Shown here: piece by piece, positions 37,140 to 46,956 of the stretch
Layout: every line of letters starts with the position of its first letter
Numbering within the stretch: the first letter of the stretch is position 1
Origin: Aliigemmobacter aestuarii
Lineage (GTDB): Bacteria > Pseudomonadota > Alphaproteobacteria > Rhodobacterales > Rhodobacteraceae
Direction: 5' to 3'
Assembly: GCF_004799285.1 (NCBI RefSeq)
Contig: NZ_SSND01000006.1
Coordinates: forward strand, 1 to 64,000
Length of the DNA stretch: 64,000 nucleotides
Notes under the pieces: generated by a model
Seen by the model: only the letters and a program-made list of their open reading frames with translations
What the model was told of the DNA's origin: nothing
Databases searched by the model: none
Position numbers and translations under genes: made by a program

Positions 37140-38213
37140 ATGGCCCTGTCCCGTGCCGATGTCGAACGTGTCCTTGCCTTGGTTCCGCTGCCCGGTGGCG
37201 GCGACCTTGTCAGCCGGGATCTGATTCGTGCCCTGCGGGTCGAGGGCGGTCAGGTCGCCTTCGTGATCGAGGCCGCGACGCCCGAGGAGGCGCGCGTTCT
37301 TGCCCCCGTCCAGCCCCAGGTCGAGGCCGCGCTGAAGGCGCTGCCGGGCGTGACATCGGTGCAGGTGGTGATGACGGCGCATGGGCCTGCGGCCAAGGCC
37401 GCGCCGCCCACGCTCAAGATCGGCCAGCATCCGACGCCCCAGCAGGGCGGTCCGCAGCGGCTTGCGGGCGTTGACCGGATCGTGGCGATCGCCTCGGGCA
37501 AGGGCGGGGTTGGCAAGTCGACGGTGTCGTCGAACCTTGCCGTGGCCCTGGCCCGGCAGGGCCGGCGCGTGGGCCTTCTCGATGCCGATATATATGGTCC
37601 GTCCCAGCCGCGGATGATGGGCGTCAACAAGCGCCCCGCCAGCCCGGACGGCAAGACGATCATCCCGCTTCAGGCGCATGGCGTCACCGTGATGTCGATC
37701 GGCTTCATGCTGAAAGAGGATGAGGCGGTCATCTGGCGCGGTCCGATGATCATGGGCGCGCTGCAACAGCTTCTGACGCAGGTCGATTGGGGGCCGCTCG
37801 ACATCCTGCTGATCGACCTGCCGCCCGGGACGGGCGACATCCAGCTGACGCTTTGCCAGCGCACGGCCTTGACCGGGGCGATTGTCGTTTCGACGCCCCA
37901 GGACGTGGCGTTGCTGGACGCGCGCAAGGCGCTCGACATGTTCATGAAGCTGAAGACGCCGGTTCTTGGCCTTCTGGAGAACATGTCGACCTATGTCTGC
38001 CCCAATTGCGGGCACGAGGCGCATATCTTCGGGCATGGCGGTGTCGCCGCCGAGGCCGCGCAGCTGGGTCTGCCTTTCCTGGGCGAGATCCCGCTGGATC
38101 TGTCGGTTCGGCTTGCAGGCGACGCGGGGACGCCGATCGCCGCGGGCGAGGGGCCGGTGGCCGAAGCCTATGCGCGCCTTGCCCAACGTCTGATCGCCGG
38201 CGGCATGGCCTGA
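37140..38213 (+). CDS. mrp: Mrp/ApbC-type iron-sulfur cluster carrier ATPase
   Basis: A 357-residue P-loop NTPase of the Mrp/NBP35 family that carries or inserts Fe-S clusters. An N-terminal MIP18-like domain (residues 1-85) is followed by a deviant Walker [17 protein letters not shown], near residue 120. DLPPGTGD is the switch region, and CPNC near 285 holds the bridging cluster. GAGGAAG precedes the ATG. It is transcribed away from the DUF1127/CcsR unit. Confidence 0.92.
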   Translation: MALSRADVERVLALVPLPGGGDLVSRDLIRALRVEGGQVAFVIEAATPEEARVLAPVQPQVEAALKALPGVTSVQVVMTAHGPAAKAAPPTLKIGQHPTPQQGGPQRLAGVDRIVAIASGKGGVGKSTVSSNLAVALARQGRRVGLLDADIYGPSQPRMMGVNKRPASPDGKTIIPLQAHGVTVMSIGFMLKEDEAVIWRGPMIMGALQQLLTQVDWGPLDILLIDLPPGTGDIQLTLCQRTALTGAIVVSTPQDVALLDARKALDMFMKLKTPVLGLLENMSTYVCPNCGHEAHIFGHGGVAAEAAQLGLPFLGEIPLDLSVRLAGDAGTPIAAGEGPVAEAYARLAQRLIAGGMA

Positions 38214-38386
38214 GCCGGCAGCGGGCGGTCGATTCATGGGCGCGGCCTTCCGGCCTTCGCGCCCGATCCCGCGGCCGTGCTGTTCGAAAGCCGTTTTCCT
38301 GCGACTGATCCCGTTTCGCGGCGTTCCATCCGTGCGCGGTTCTTTCCTGTGCGTTCCCGTGCCGGTCGCCGGGCGGGTGCAAACAT

Positions 38387-38401
38387 GGGAAACCATGGGA
38401 A
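38387..38401 (+). promoter_or_regulatory. Putative MraZ repeat pair
   Basis: TGGGA at 38387-38391 and at 38397-38401 have exactly 10-bp spacing. MraZ binds series of TGGGN separated by 5 nt. It lies 650 nt before mraZ, further than usual. Confidence 0.35.
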
Positions 38402-38543
38402 ATGTGATGCCGAATGCCCCTGAAAACCGAATCACCTGGCCGTGACTAGGCGTGAAGACGCCCCTCGCCCCATGCTTTCTGCGGGATTTGTCAGGTCATA
38501 GCGTGGCGCAGGGGCCACATTTCTGATGATGCCGCAAATCTTC

Positions 38544-38568
38544 CGGGAAATCATGGGAATGGTCGGGG
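38544..38568 (+). promoter_or_regulatory. Putative MraZ repeat triplet
   Basis: CGGGA, TGGGA and CGGGG at 38544, 38554 and 38564 keep a strict 10-bp period. Only the middle unit is a perfect TGGGN. Confidence 0.35.
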
Positions 38569-38692
38569 GAGGCTTCGGTTGTCTATATATGGTATGTCTT
38601 TTGAATTAATGTCCCATTTGTTGCGCCTCAGGGCCGGAATTTGACACAAGATGAGGGATTTGGGGCCGGCGGTGCACAAGATATTCCCGATC

Positions 38693-38729
38693 TTGCCCAA
38701 AATTTTCCGTTGCGTCCCATAAAGTCCCA
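38693..38729 (+). promoter_or_regulatory. Candidate mraZ leader promoter with overlapping MraZ-type repeats
   Basis: TTGCCC (38693-38698) is followed after 17-18 nt by CCCATAA, a weak -10. On the complementary strand TGGGA repeats at 38729-38725 and 38719-38715 (10-bp period) overlap the -10 and start region, where a repressor would act. A start near 38730 gives a leader of about 306 nt before mraZ. Confidence 0.4.
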
Positions 38730-38962
38730 TGCCAATCCTTGCTCATCGGAAGACGGAACAAGACAAGCGCAGGGGCAGCCAAAGACCCCGAACAAGGCGA
38801 AAAAGGTCAGGTTTCATACAGGCATCCGCCTTCCGAAACGAAGAGATCCGGCGGCGCGAGAGCAGCATCTCCCCCAGGTGACGCGCACGACTGGACGCCC
38901 AGCGATGGGACAGGACGGCGGATTGAGCAGTGGCAGCCGCTCAATCCGCCGCTTTCCGTTTA
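38730..38962 (+). ncRNA. upsM: Candidate UpsM-like sRNA from the mraZ 5' leader
   Basis: In Rhodobacter sphaeroides the dcw cluster has a long leader whose early termination yields the abundant sRNA UpsM (about 200 nt). The same layout occurs here: a possible promoter at 38693-38722, about 230 nt without coding potential, and a strong hairpin at 38916-38951. Both ends are inferred; the sequence identity to UpsM cannot be checked here. Confidence 0.5.
38916..38960 (+). terminator. Strong hairpin ending the proposed leader RNA
   Basis: A perfect 13-bp stem (38916-38928 with 38939-38951, CGGCGGATTGAGC) closes a 10-nt loop. CTTTCCGTTT follows, a broken U-tract that would allow partial read-through into mraZ. 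A second hairpin (GACCCCG-CCTT-CGGGGTC) lies at 38964-38981. Confidence 0.7.
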
Positions 38963-39035
38963 GGACCCCGCCTTCGGGGTCGGGGAAGGCGAAGGCAAGG
39001 GACAGGGCCGGAAAGGCCGAACAAGGACGAGGGAC

Positions 39036-39578
39036 GTGTCAGAGTCTTTCAGAGGCGAGTTCAACCAGAAGGTTGACGCGAAAGCCCGGGTGTCGATCCC
39101 GGCCGCTTTCCGCCGCGTGCTGGAGGCAGGCGACCCGGAATACAGCCGTCCCGACCGCGCCGATGGCGCAAAGCCCCGTTTCGTCATCGTATACGGCGGC
39201 AAGGACGGCGACGACTATGCCGTCGGCTATACCATCAGCCAGATGAAGCGGGTCGAGGCGCAGATCCGTCGCCTGCCGTCCGGCACCAAGCAGCGCAAGG
39301 CGCTGGAACGCAACCTTGTCACCCTGTCGCAGCTGGTCGAGGTGGATGACGACGGCCGCATCGTCCTGCCGCCGAAGGCGCGCGATCGGATGGGTGTGAC
39401 CGCCGAGGATCTTAAGGCCGGGTTCGAGGCCACCTTCGCCGGAACGCTGGAAACCTTCCAGCTGTGGAAGCGTGACACCTATGAGGCGGCTCAGGAGGCC
39501 GAGATCTCGCTCGACGATCTGTTGGATGACGGCGCGGATCTGACGTCGCTTCTGCCGCACGACGACCCGGAGGGCTGA
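39036..39578 (+). CDS. mraZ: MraZ, transcriptional regulator of the dcw cluster
   Basis: A 180-residue protein with two SpoVT/AbrB-like MraZ repeats (FRGEFNQKVDAKARVSIPAAFR near the start; VEVDDDGRIVLPPKARD near 110). The start is GTG at 39036 with AGGAC/GAGGG upstream. It is longer than the E. coli protein (152) through a central insert and an acidic tail. MraZ represses its own operon through TGGGN repeats; similar repeats are found upstream. It is the first gene of the dcw operon, 3 nt before rsmH. Confidence 0.93.
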   Translation: MSESFRGEFNQKVDAKARVSIPAAFRRVLEAGDPEYSRPDRADGAKPRFVIVYGGKDGDDYAVGYTISQMKRVEAQIRRLPSGTKQRKALERNLVTLSQLVEVDDDGRIVLPPKARDRMGVTAEDLKAGFEATFAGTLETFQLWKRDTYEAAQEAEISLDDLLDDGADLTSLLPHDDPEG

Positions 39579-39581
39579 CGG

Positions 39582-40583
39582 ATGGCGCAACGCGATCCGT
39601 CGCCAGATCGCCAACCCCATGTTCCGGTGCTTCTGCGCCCGCTTCTGGCCGCTGTCGCCCCCATCAGCGGCGTCTGGCTTGACGGGACTTTCGGCGCGGG
39701 CGGCTATGCGCGCGGGCTGCTGGCCGCAGGCGCCGACCGTGTGATCGGGGTGGATCGCGACCCGCTCGCGCTGGACATGGCCGCAGGCTGGGCGGGCGAC
39801 TATGGCGACCGGCTGCGCCTTGTGCAGGGCACATTCTCGGATCTCGACCAGCATGCCGGCGAACCGCTGGACGGGGTGGTTCTGGATCTGGGCGTGTCCT
39901 CAATGCAGCTTGACCAGGCCGAACGCGGGTTTTCCTTCCTGAAGGACGGGCCGCTGGACATGCGGATGGGGCAGGAAGGGCCTTCCGCCGCCGATCTGGT
40001 GAACGAGGCCGACGAGGCCGCGCTGGCCGATATCCTTTATCACTACGGCGAGGAACGCGCCTCGCGCCGGATCGCCCGCGCCATCGTGGCCGCCCGCGCC
40101 GTGGAGCCGATCACCACGACGCTGCGCCTCGCCGACATCGTGGCCGGATGCCTGCCGCGCCCGAAACCGGGGCAAAGCCACCCGGCGACACGCAGCTTCC
40201 AGGCGATCCGCATTGCCGTGAACGCGGAATTTTCCGAACTGGTGGAAGGGCTTGAGGCGGCCGAACGCGCGCTGAAACCCGGCGGCCTGCTGGCGGTCGT
40301 CACCTTTCACAGCCTTGAGGACCGGATCGTGAAGCGCTTCATGCAGCTTCGTTCCGGGCACGAGGGGCAGGGCAGCCGCCATGCCCCGGCGCGGGCGCAA
40401 TCGGCCCCGGCCTTCGAACCCGTCACCCGCAAGGCGATCGGCCCGGACGAGGCGGAGCTCGCCGAAAACCCCCGCGCGCGGTCCGCCCTGCTGCGTGTCG
40501 CGCGCCGCACCTCGGCCCCTGCGGGCCATGTCGACCCGGCCGCCCTTGGCGTGCCCCAGATCAACCGGAAAGGACGTCGCTGA
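39582..40583 (+). CDS. rsmH: 16S rRNA (cytosine1402-N4)-methyltransferase
   Basis: A 333-residue SAM-dependent methyltransferase acting on C1402 of 16S rRNA in the decoding site. [10 protein letters not shown] near the start, [14 protein letters not shown] (SAM site), and [13 protein letters not shown] near 245 are family motifs. It overlaps ftsL by 1 nt, in the standard mraZ-rsmH-ftsL-ftsI order. Confidence 0.95.
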   Translation: MAQRDPSPDRQPHVPVLLRPLLAAVAPISGVWLDGTFGAGGYARGLLAAGADRVIGVDRDPLALDMAAGWAGDYGDRLRLVQGTFSDLDQHAGEPLDGVVLDLGVSSMQLDQAERGFSFLKDGPLDMRMGQEGPSAADLVNEADEAALADILYHYGEERASRRIARAIVAARAVEPITTTLRLADIVAGCLPRPKPGQSHPATRSFQAIRIAVNAEFSELVEGLEAAERALKPGGLLAVVTFHSLEDRIVKRFMQLRSGHEGQGSRHAPARAQSAPAFEPVTRKAIGPDEAELAENPRARSALLRVARRTSAPAGHVDPAALGVPQINRKGRR

Positions 40584-40930
40584 TGCGCCCCGTCTTCTAT
40601 GTCCTCACCTTCCTCGCCGTGATGGGCCTTGGCTTCTGGGCCTACAAGCAGAACTACACCACGCAACAGGCGTTGCGCGATGTCGACGCCCTGCAATCCG
40701 AAATCGCCGACCTGCGCGAGGCGCTGGCGCTGCAACGCGCCGAATGGGCCTATCTGAACCGCCCCGACCGCCTGCGCGAACTGGCCACGATCAACTTTGA
40801 CCGGCTCGGGCTTTTGCCGATGGACCCGTCGCAATTCGGCGCGGCGCGTCAGGTGGCCTATCCCGCGCCGGTGCTGCCGGTGATCGAGGGGGCAATCGAG
40901 GTGATGGGCGAAACCGAGGGGGGCCTGTAA
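40583..40930 (+). CDS. ftsL: Cell division protein FtsL
   Basis: A 115-residue bitopic membrane protein. A short N-terminus is followed by a membrane segment (VFYVLTFLAVMGLGFWAY) and a leucine-rich coiled-coil region (DVDALQSEIADLREALALQRAEW). It is poorly conserved in sequence, so the call depends on its size, topology and place between rsmH and ftsI. It joins FtsB and FtsQ at the septum. Confidence 0.88.
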   Translation: MRPVFYVLTFLAVMGLGFWAYKQNYTTQQALRDVDALQSEIADLREALALQRAEWAYLNRPDRLRELATINFDRLGLLPMDPSQFGAARQVAYPAPVLPVIEGAIEVMGETEGGL

Positions 40931-40931
40931 G

Positions 40932-42719
40932 ATGATCCGCACGCCGCTGCGCCCGCTGGCGCGCATCCTGTCGGCCCGCGCCAAGGGCGAGAACCCCGAC
41001 GCGATCGAACGCGAAAACCTGCGCCTGCGGCACGAGGCGATGCGCGACAAGGCGCGCACCCGCGCGGAACTGCGGCTTTTGCTGCTGGGGCTGGCCTTCT
41101 TCATGGCCTATGGCGTGATCGGCGCGCGCATGGGGCTGCTGGCGGCCTCCGAACCGATGGAACCGCGCGCCGCCGCCTCGGGTGCGCAGATCCTGTCGCA
41201 GCGGGCCGACATCGCCGACCGCAACGGGCGCATCCTGGCCACCAACATGCTGACCCATTCGCTTTACGCCCATCCGCGCGACATGGTCGATCCGGCACGG
41301 GTGGCGCGCGAACTGGCGGCGATCTTCCCCGACATGGACGCGGCTGCGCTGGAACGGCGGTTCACCGACGGGCGCAGCTTCATGTGGATCCGCAAGGTCC
41401 TGTCGCCCGAACAGATGCAGAAGGTGCACGAAATCGGCGACCCCGGCCTTCTGTTCGGCCCGCGCGAGATGCGCGTCTATCCGAACGGTGACCTGGCTGC
41501 GCATGTCCTGGGCGGGGCGTCCTTCGGGGCCGAAGGCGTCCATTCGGCCGAGGTGATCGGCACCGCCGGCATCGAAAAGGCACTGGACGCCCGGCTTCGC
41601 GATCCGGCGCAGGCGGGCGAGCCGCTGATGCTGTCGATCGACATGACCATCCAGGCCGCCGTCGAGGAAATCCTGGGCGCCGGCATGCAGATGATGAACG
41701 CCAAGGGTGCCGCCGCGATCCTGATGGATTCCCGCACGGGCGAGATCCTGTCCCTGGCCTCGCTGCCGGATTTCGACCCGAACGACCGCCCGAACCCGCT
41801 GGTCAAGGGCGATCCGGGCGACAGCCCGCTGTTCAATCGCGCCGTGCAGGGCGTCTATGAACTGGGTTCGACCTTCAAGATCTTCGCCACCGCCCAGGCG
41901 ATGGAACTGGGGCTGGTGAACGCGGATACGATGGTGGACGCCAATGCACCGATGCAATGGGGCAAGCACCGGATCAAGGAATTCCAGAACAAGAACTACG
42001 GCCCGCTTCTGTCGGTCACGGATGTGATCGTGAAGTCCTCGAACGTGGGCACGGCGCGGCTTGCGCTTCAGATCGGCGGGTTGCGGCAGCAGGCCTTCCT
42101 GAAATCGCTTGGCTTCTTCGATCCGACCCCGCTGGAACTGGTCGAAGCCCCCGGCGCAAAGCCTCTGTTGCCGCCGAAGTGGCCTGAAATCGTAACAATC
42201 ACAACGTCTTATGGGCACGGGATGTCGGCAAGCCCGATGCATCTGGCCGCCGCCTATGCGACGATCGCCAATGGCGGGATCGCGGTGAAGCCGACGCTTC
42301 TGAAGCGCGACACCCCGGCCGAGGGCGTGCGCGTCCTGTCCGAACCCGTGGCGCGCGCCTCGGTCGACATGCTGCGCCAGGTGGTGACGCGGGGCACGGC
42401 CTCGATGGCCGAGGTCGAGGGCTATGCGGTCGCGGGCAAGACCGGCACCGCCGACAAGCCCAAGCGCACCGGCGGCTATTACAAGGACAAGGTGATCAAC
42501 ACCTTTGCCGCCATGTTCCCGGCCGATGACCCGCGCTATGTGCTGATCGTCACGCTGGACGAACCGGTGAACACGATGGGGACGGAGCCCCGCCGCACCG
42601 CAGGCTGGACAGCCGTGCCGGTCGCGGCCGAGATCATCCGCCGCAGCGCGCCCCTGCTGGGTCTGAGGCCGGTCATTGAACTTGGCCCCCCGGATGGGAT
42701 AACAGCCGTGCGCAATTGA
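40932..42719 (+). CDS. ftsI: Septal peptidoglycan transpeptidase FtsI (PBP3)
   Basis: A 595-residue class B penicillin-binding protein. One membrane helix lies around residues 48-70, followed by the PBP dimerisation domain and a transpeptidase domain. The catalytic triad of motifs is present: S313TFK, SSN (about 368) and KTG (AGKTGTADK, about 500). It crosslinks septal peptidoglycan together with FtsW, encoded downstream. Confidence 0.95.
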   Translation: MIRTPLRPLARILSARAKGENPDAIERENLRLRHEAMRDKARTRAELRLLLLGLAFFMAYGVIGARMGLLAASEPMEPRAAASGAQILSQRADIADRNGRILATNMLTHSLYAHPRDMVDPARVARELAAIFPDMDAAALERRFTDGRSFMWIRKVLSPEQMQKVHEIGDPGLLFGPREMRVYPNGDLAAHVLGGASFGAEGVHSAEVIGTAGIEKALDARLRDPAQAGEPLMLSIDMTIQAAVEEILGAGMQMMNAKGAAAILMDSRTGEILSLASLPDFDPNDRPNPLVKGDPGDSPLFNRAVQGVYELGSTFKIFATAQAMELGLVNADTMVDANAPMQWGKHRIKEFQNKNYGPLLSVTDVIVKSSNVGTARLALQIGGLRQQAFLKSLGFFDPTPLELVEAPGAKPLLPPKWPEIVTITTSYGHGMSASPMHLAAAYATIANGGIAVKPTLLKRDTPAEGVRVLSEPVARASVDMLRQVVTRGTASMAEVEGYAVAGKTGTADKPKRTGGYYKDKVINTFAAMFPADDPRYVLIVTLDEPVNTMGTEPRRTAGWTAVPVAAEIIRRSAPLLGLRPVIELGPPDGITAVRN

Positions 42720-42747
42720 CGGACCGGGATCGGCGCGGGGGCAGGGC

Positions 42748-44229
42748 ATGACGGCGGGCACGAAGACACTGGCGGAACTGGGCCTGACGGCACGCGGCGG
42801 ACGCGGCGCAACGGTCACGGGGCTTGCCGTGGACAGCCGGGCGGTGAAGCCCGGCTTTCTGTTTGCGGCGCTGCCCGGCAGCCGCGTGCATGGCGGCGAG
42901 TTCATCGAATATGCGCTGCGGATGGGCGCGGTCGCGATCCTGACCGATGCCGAAGGCGAACGGCTTGCGGCAGGGGCGCTTGAGGGAACCGAGGCGGCGG
43001 TGGTGCTGTGCGCGGATCCGCATCAGGCGCTGGCCGGCGCGGCGGCGCTCTGGTTCGGGGCGCAGCCCGAAACGATGGTCGCCGTGACCGGCACCAACGG
43101 CAAGACATCCGTCGCCACCTTCACCCGGCAGATCTGGATGGCGCTTGGCCATGCCGCCATCAACATCGGCACGACCGGCGTCGAGGGCGCGTGGGAGGCC
43201 CCTTCGGCCCACACCACGCCCGACCCGATCACGCTTCACCGGATGCTGGCCGATGCGGCGGCGGCCGGTGTCACCCATGCGGCGATGGAAGCCTCAAGCC
43301 ACGGGCTTGACCAGAAGCGGATGGACGGCGTGCGCCTTGCCGCGGCCGGGTTCACCAACTTCACCCAGGACCATCTGGATTACCACAAGACGTTCGAGGC
43401 CTATTTCGATGCCAAGGCGGGTTTGTTCGACCGGCTCCTGCCGCCCGAGGGCGCGGCGGTCATCAACCTGAACGATCCGCGTGGGGCCGACATGGCGGCC
43501 ATTGCCCGCGACCGGGGCCACCGGCTGATCACGGTGGGCAGTGACGGGTCTTGCGACCTGTCGATCGCCGCGCAGCGGTTCGACGCCACCGGGCAGGAGG
43601 TGCGCTATCTCTGGCAGGGACAGCCGCATCAGGTGCGGCTGAACCTGATCGGCGGCTTCCAGGCGGAAAACGTCGCGCTGGCCGCCGGGCTGGTCATCGG
43701 CGCGGGCACGCCGCCCGCCGATGTCTTTGCCGTCCTGCCCCGGCTTTCGGGCGTGCGGGGGCGGATGCAGCTGGCCGCGACGCGCGGCAATGGCGCGGCG
43801 GTCTATGTCGATTACGCCCATACGCCCGATGCGATCCAGACCGCGCTGCGTGCGCTGCGCCCGCATGTCATGGGGCGGCTTGTCATCGTCTTTGGCGCGG
43901 GCGGCGACCGCGACCGGGGCAAGCGCCCGTTGATGGGCGAGGCCGCGCGCGAGAATGCCGACGTGCTGTTCGTGACCGATGACAATCCCCGCAGCGAGGA
44001 CCCCGCCGCCATCCGGGCCGAGATCATGGCCGCCTGTCCCGAGGCGAACGAGGTGGGCGACCGGGCCGAGGCGATCCTGCGCGGCGTCGATGCCCTTGGG
44101 CCGGGCGATGCGTTGCTGATCGCGGGCAAGGGGCATGAGACGGGGCAGATCATCAAGGGAGAGGTCTATCCCTTCGACGACGTGGAACAGGCTTCGATTG
44201 CCGTGGCCGCCCTGGATGGGGTGATCTGA
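42748..44229 (+). CDS. murE: UDP-MurNAc-L-Ala-D-Glu:meso-diaminopimelate ligase
   Basis: A 493-residue Mur ligase. The P-loop GTNGKTSVATF is near residue 115; YVDYAHTPDAI and the C-terminal DNPRSEDPAAI are family motifs. DNPR is the DAP-specificity motif, so the third stem residue is meso-diaminopimelate. It overlaps murF by 1 nt. Confidence 0.95.
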   Translation: MTAGTKTLAELGLTARGGRGATVTGLAVDSRAVKPGFLFAALPGSRVHGGEFIEYALRMGAVAILTDAEGERLAAGALEGTEAAVVLCADPHQALAGAAALWFGAQPETMVAVTGTNGKTSVATFTRQIWMALGHAAINIGTTGVEGAWEAPSAHTTPDPITLHRMLADAAAAGVTHAAMEASSHGLDQKRMDGVRLAAAGFTNFTQDHLDYHKTFEAYFDAKAGLFDRLLPPEGAAVINLNDPRGADMAAIARDRGHRLITVGSDGSCDLSIAAQRFDATGQEVRYLWQGQPHQVRLNLIGGFQAENVALAAGLVIGAGTPPADVFAVLPRLSGVRGRMQLAATRGNGAAVYVDYAHTPDAIQTALRALRPHVMGRLVIVFGAGGDRDRGKRPLMGEAARENADVLFVTDDNPRSEDPAAIRAEIMAACPEANEVGDRAEAILRGVDALGPGDALLIAGKGHETGQIIKGEVYPFDDVEQASIAVAALDGVI

Positions 44230-45677
44230 TGGCCGCGCCGCTCTGGACCTCTGCCGATGCCGCTGCCGCCACGGGCGGACGCACGACCGCCGACTGGACC
44301 GCGACGGGCGTCTCGATCGACACCCGGACCCTTGCGCCCGGCGACCTGTTCGTCGCGCTGAAGGATGTCCGCGACGGGCACGACTTTGTCGCGCAGGCGC
44401 TGGAAAAGGGCGCCGCCGCCGCTCTGGTCAGCCGTGTCCCCGAAGGCGTGTCGCCCGACGCGCCGCTTCTTGTCGTGCCCGACGTGCTGGCGGCGCTTGC
44501 CGATCTGGGCCGGGCCGCGCGTGCCCGGACAACCGCGCGCGTGGTCGGTGTGACCGGGTCGGTCGGCAAGACCTCGACCAAGGAAATGCTGCGGCAGGTG
44601 TTGGGCGGGCAGGGCGCGGTTCACGCGGCCGAGGCCAGCTACAACAACCACTGGGGCGTGCCCCTGACGTTGGCGCGGATGCCCGCCGACACCGATTTCG
44701 CCGTGATCGAGATCGGCATGAACCATCCCGGCGAAATCGCGCCGCTGGCGCGGATGGCCGATCTGGACGTGGCGATGATCACCACGGTCGCGCCGGCGCA
44801 TCTGTTCAGCTTCGAAAGCATCGAAGGCATCGCGCATGAAAAGGCCTCGATCCTCGAAGGGTTGCGGCCCGGTGGCGCGGCGATCCTGCCCGCCGATCTG
44901 GCGGTGACGCCGATCCTGACCGACAAGGCCGCCGCCCTGGGCGCGCGCCTTGTGCTTTTCGGCGAGGCACCGGGCGCCGATTACCGGCTGACGCAGGCAC
45001 AACTGACCGCCGATACCACCGTGGCCCAGGGCCAGACACCGGTCGGCCCCCGGCTTTTCAAGGTGATGACGCCCGGGCGGCATTTCGCCGTCAACGCGCT
45101 GGCGGTTCTGGCGGTGGCCGATGCGCTTGGTCTTGATCCGACCATCGCTGCCCATGACCTTGGCCGCTGGTCGCCGCCCGCCGGTCGCGGCACCCGCGAA
45201 CGGATCCTTCTTGATCTGGTGGAAGAGGCGGGTTTCGACCTGATCGACGACGCCTTCAACGCCAATCCCGCCTCGATGGCCGCAAGCCTCGAGGTGCTGG
45301 CCCTGACCCGGCCCACCGATGGCGTGGGCCGCGTGCAGGAGGGCCGCCGGATCGCGGTTCTGGGCGACATGCTGGAACTGGGCGAAACCGAACTGGCGCT
45401 TCATGCCGACATCGCCCGGCATCCGGCGCTGGCCTCGGTCGCGGTCGTGCATTGTGTCGGCCCCCGGATGCGGGCGCTGCATGAGGCGCTGCCCCGCCGC
45501 CAGCGCGGCGAATGGGTGGAAACCGCCCCCGAACTTGCCGCCCGCATCCATCACTTGATCGACGCGGGCGACGTGGTGCTGGTGAAAGGGTCCAAGGGGA
45601 TCAAGGTCAGCCTTGTTGTTGACGCGCTCAAGAAACTGGGGCAAGCGACCGCCTCCAAGACCGATGGGACCGAGTGA
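44229..45677 (+). CDS. murF: UDP-MurNAc-tripeptide:D-Ala-D-Ala ligase
   Basis: A 482-residue Mur ligase with P-loop GVTGSVGKTSTKEML (about residue 112). EASYNNHWGVPLT and IDDAFNANPASM are MurF signatures. It adds D-Ala-D-Ala made by Ddl, encoded later in the cluster. It directly abuts mraY. Confidence 0.95.
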   Translation: MAAPLWTSADAAAATGGRTTADWTATGVSIDTRTLAPGDLFVALKDVRDGHDFVAQALEKGAAAALVSRVPEGVSPDAPLLVVPDVLAALADLGRAARARTTARVVGVTGSVGKTSTKEMLRQVLGGQGAVHAAEASYNNHWGVPLTLARMPADTDFAVIEIGMNHPGEIAPLARMADLDVAMITTVAPAHLFSFESIEGIAHEKASILEGLRPGGAAILPADLAVTPILTDKAAALGARLVLFGEAPGADYRLTQAQLTADTTVAQGQTPVGPRLFKVMTPGRHFAVNALAVLAVADALGLDPTIAAHDLGRWSPPAGRGTRERILLDLVEEAGFDLIDDAFNANPASMAASLEVLALTRPTDGVGRVQEGRRIAVLGDMLELGETELALHADIARHPALASVAVVHCVGPRMRALHEALPRRQRGEWVETAPELAARIHHLIDAGDVVLVKGSKGIKVSLVVDALKKLGQATASKTDGTE

Positions 45678-46760
45678 ATGCTGTATCTGCTGACCGAATT
45701 CTCCGATGGCGGGGACGTCTTCAACCTCTTCCGCTACATCACCTTCCGGGCGGGCGGGGCTTTCGTGACCGCGCTCGTCTTCGGGTTCATGTTCGGTCGC
45801 CCGCTGATCAACCTGCTGCGCCGCAAGCAGGGCAAGGGCCAGCCGATCCGCGATGACGGCCCGGCCACGCATTTCGCCAAGGCGGGCACCCCCACGATGG
45901 GGGGGCTTCTGATCCTGTCGGCGCTTCTGTTTTCCACGCTGATGTGGGCAAGGCTCGACAATCCCTATGTCTGGATCGTGCTTCTGGTCACCTTCGGCTT
46001 CGGCCTGATCGGCTTTGCCGACGATTTCGCCAAGGTCACGAAGCAGAACACCAAAGGGGTGTCGTCGCGGCTGCGGTTCCTGCTGGGGCTGGTGATCGCG
46101 GGGCTGGCGGCCTTTGCGGCGGCCTCGTTCCACCCGCCCGCGCTGACCAATGAACTGGCCTTCCCCTTCTTCAAGGATGCGCTGCTGAACCTCGGAATCT
46201 TCTTCGTGCCGTTCGGGATGATCGTGATCGTCGGCGCGGCCAATGCGGTGAACCTGACCGACGGTCTGGACGGGCTGGCCATCATGCCGGTGATGATCGC
46301 GGCCGGAACGCTTGGCGTGATCGCCTATGTCGTGGGCAACTTCAACTTCACCGAATATCTGGGCGTGCATTTCGTGCCCGGCACGGGCGAATTGCTGATC
46401 TTCACCGCGGCGCTGTTCGGCGGAGGCCTCGGGTTCCTGTGGTACAACGCCCCGCCCGCGGCCGTCTTCATGGGCGATACCGGGTCGCTTGCGCTTGGCG
46501 GCGCGCTTGGCGCGATCGCGGTCTGCACCAAGCACGAGATCGTGCTGGCGATCGTCGGCGGTCTTTTCGTCGTCGAGGCGCTGAGTGTGATCATCCAGGT
46601 GCTTTACTTCAAACGCACCGGGCGGCGCGTGTTCCTGATGGCGCCGATCCACCACCATTTCGAAAAGAAGGGATGGGCCGAGCCGCAGATCGTGATCCGC
46701 TTCTGGATCATCTCGCTGATCCTCGCGCTGATCGGCCTTGCCACGCTGAAGGTGCGTTGA
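45678..46760 (+). CDS. mraY: Phospho-N-acetylmuramoyl-pentapeptide transferase
   Basis: A 360-residue polytopic membrane enzyme that makes lipid I from UDP-MurNAc-pentapeptide and undecaprenyl phosphate. About ten hydrophobic segments are seen. Motifs include [12 protein letters not shown] (near 58), the aspartate pair [17 protein letters not shown] (near 195) and [11 protein letters not shown] near the end. Normal family length. Confidence 0.96.
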   Translation: MLYLLTEFSDGGDVFNLFRYITFRAGGAFVTALVFGFMFGRPLINLLRRKQGKGQPIRDDGPATHFAKAGTPTMGGLLILSALLFSTLMWARLDNPYVWIVLLVTFGFGLIGFADDFAKVTKQNTKGVSSRLRFLLGLVIAGLAAFAAASFHPPALTNELAFPFFKDALLNLGIFFVPFGMIVIVGAANAVNLTDGLDGLAIMPVMIAAGTLGVIAYVVGNFNFTEYLGVHFVPGTGELLIFTAALFGGGLGFLWYNAPPAAVFMGDTGSLALGGALGAIAVCTKHEIVLAIVGGLFVVEALSVIIQVLYFKRTGRRVFLMAPIHHHFEKKGWAEPQIVIRFWIISLILALIGLATLKVR

Positions 46761-46956
46761 CCGCACGCCCGGATGGGGCTATCCCTGCGGCATGTCCACC
46801 AAGCGCTGACGGAGCGTTGATGTCAGAGAATGTCACACTTGCCTGACAGCATGACCCGGCCCTGAACGGGGCCGGTCCGGAGCTGTCATGAGCAAGAACG
46901 CGCGGCCTGCGACAGGCGCCGCGGGTTTGACGTGACTTTTTCGACGGACATTTCCG
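46761..46956. other. Gap between mraY and yjhX with a nested hairpin
   Basis: A structured element spans 46845-46887: the outer stem GACAGC/GCTGTC encloses a GC-rich inner stem (CCGGCCC/GGGCCGG, 46856-46862 with 46869-46875). There is no U-tract. The rest of the 196-bp gap holds nothing recognisable. Confidence 0.45.

Larger units (their letters stand above)
38214..38692. other. Intergenic region upstream of the mraZ leader, with TGGGA repeats
   Basis: No gene is supported. The interval carries TGGGA-N5-TGGGA at 38387-38401 and a three-unit YGGGR series with 10-bp spacing at 38544-38568. Both resemble the direct repeats bound by MraZ (TGGGN-N5). An AT-rich patch at 38583-38612 (TATATATGG and TTGAATTAAT) stands out in the GC-rich background and could be another promoter. 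Confidence 0.5.

Noticed and set aside
38641-39246. Frame of 201 codons before mraZ
   Set aside because: It runs into mraZ in another frame and through the leader hairpins; no family resemblance.
44166-46766. Minus-strand frame of 866 codons
   Set aside because: Antisense to murF and mraY; no recognisable motifs.
46821-46835. TGTCAGAGAATGTCA as a Pho box before yjhX
   Set aside because: The period is 10 rather than 11 and the halves match poorly.
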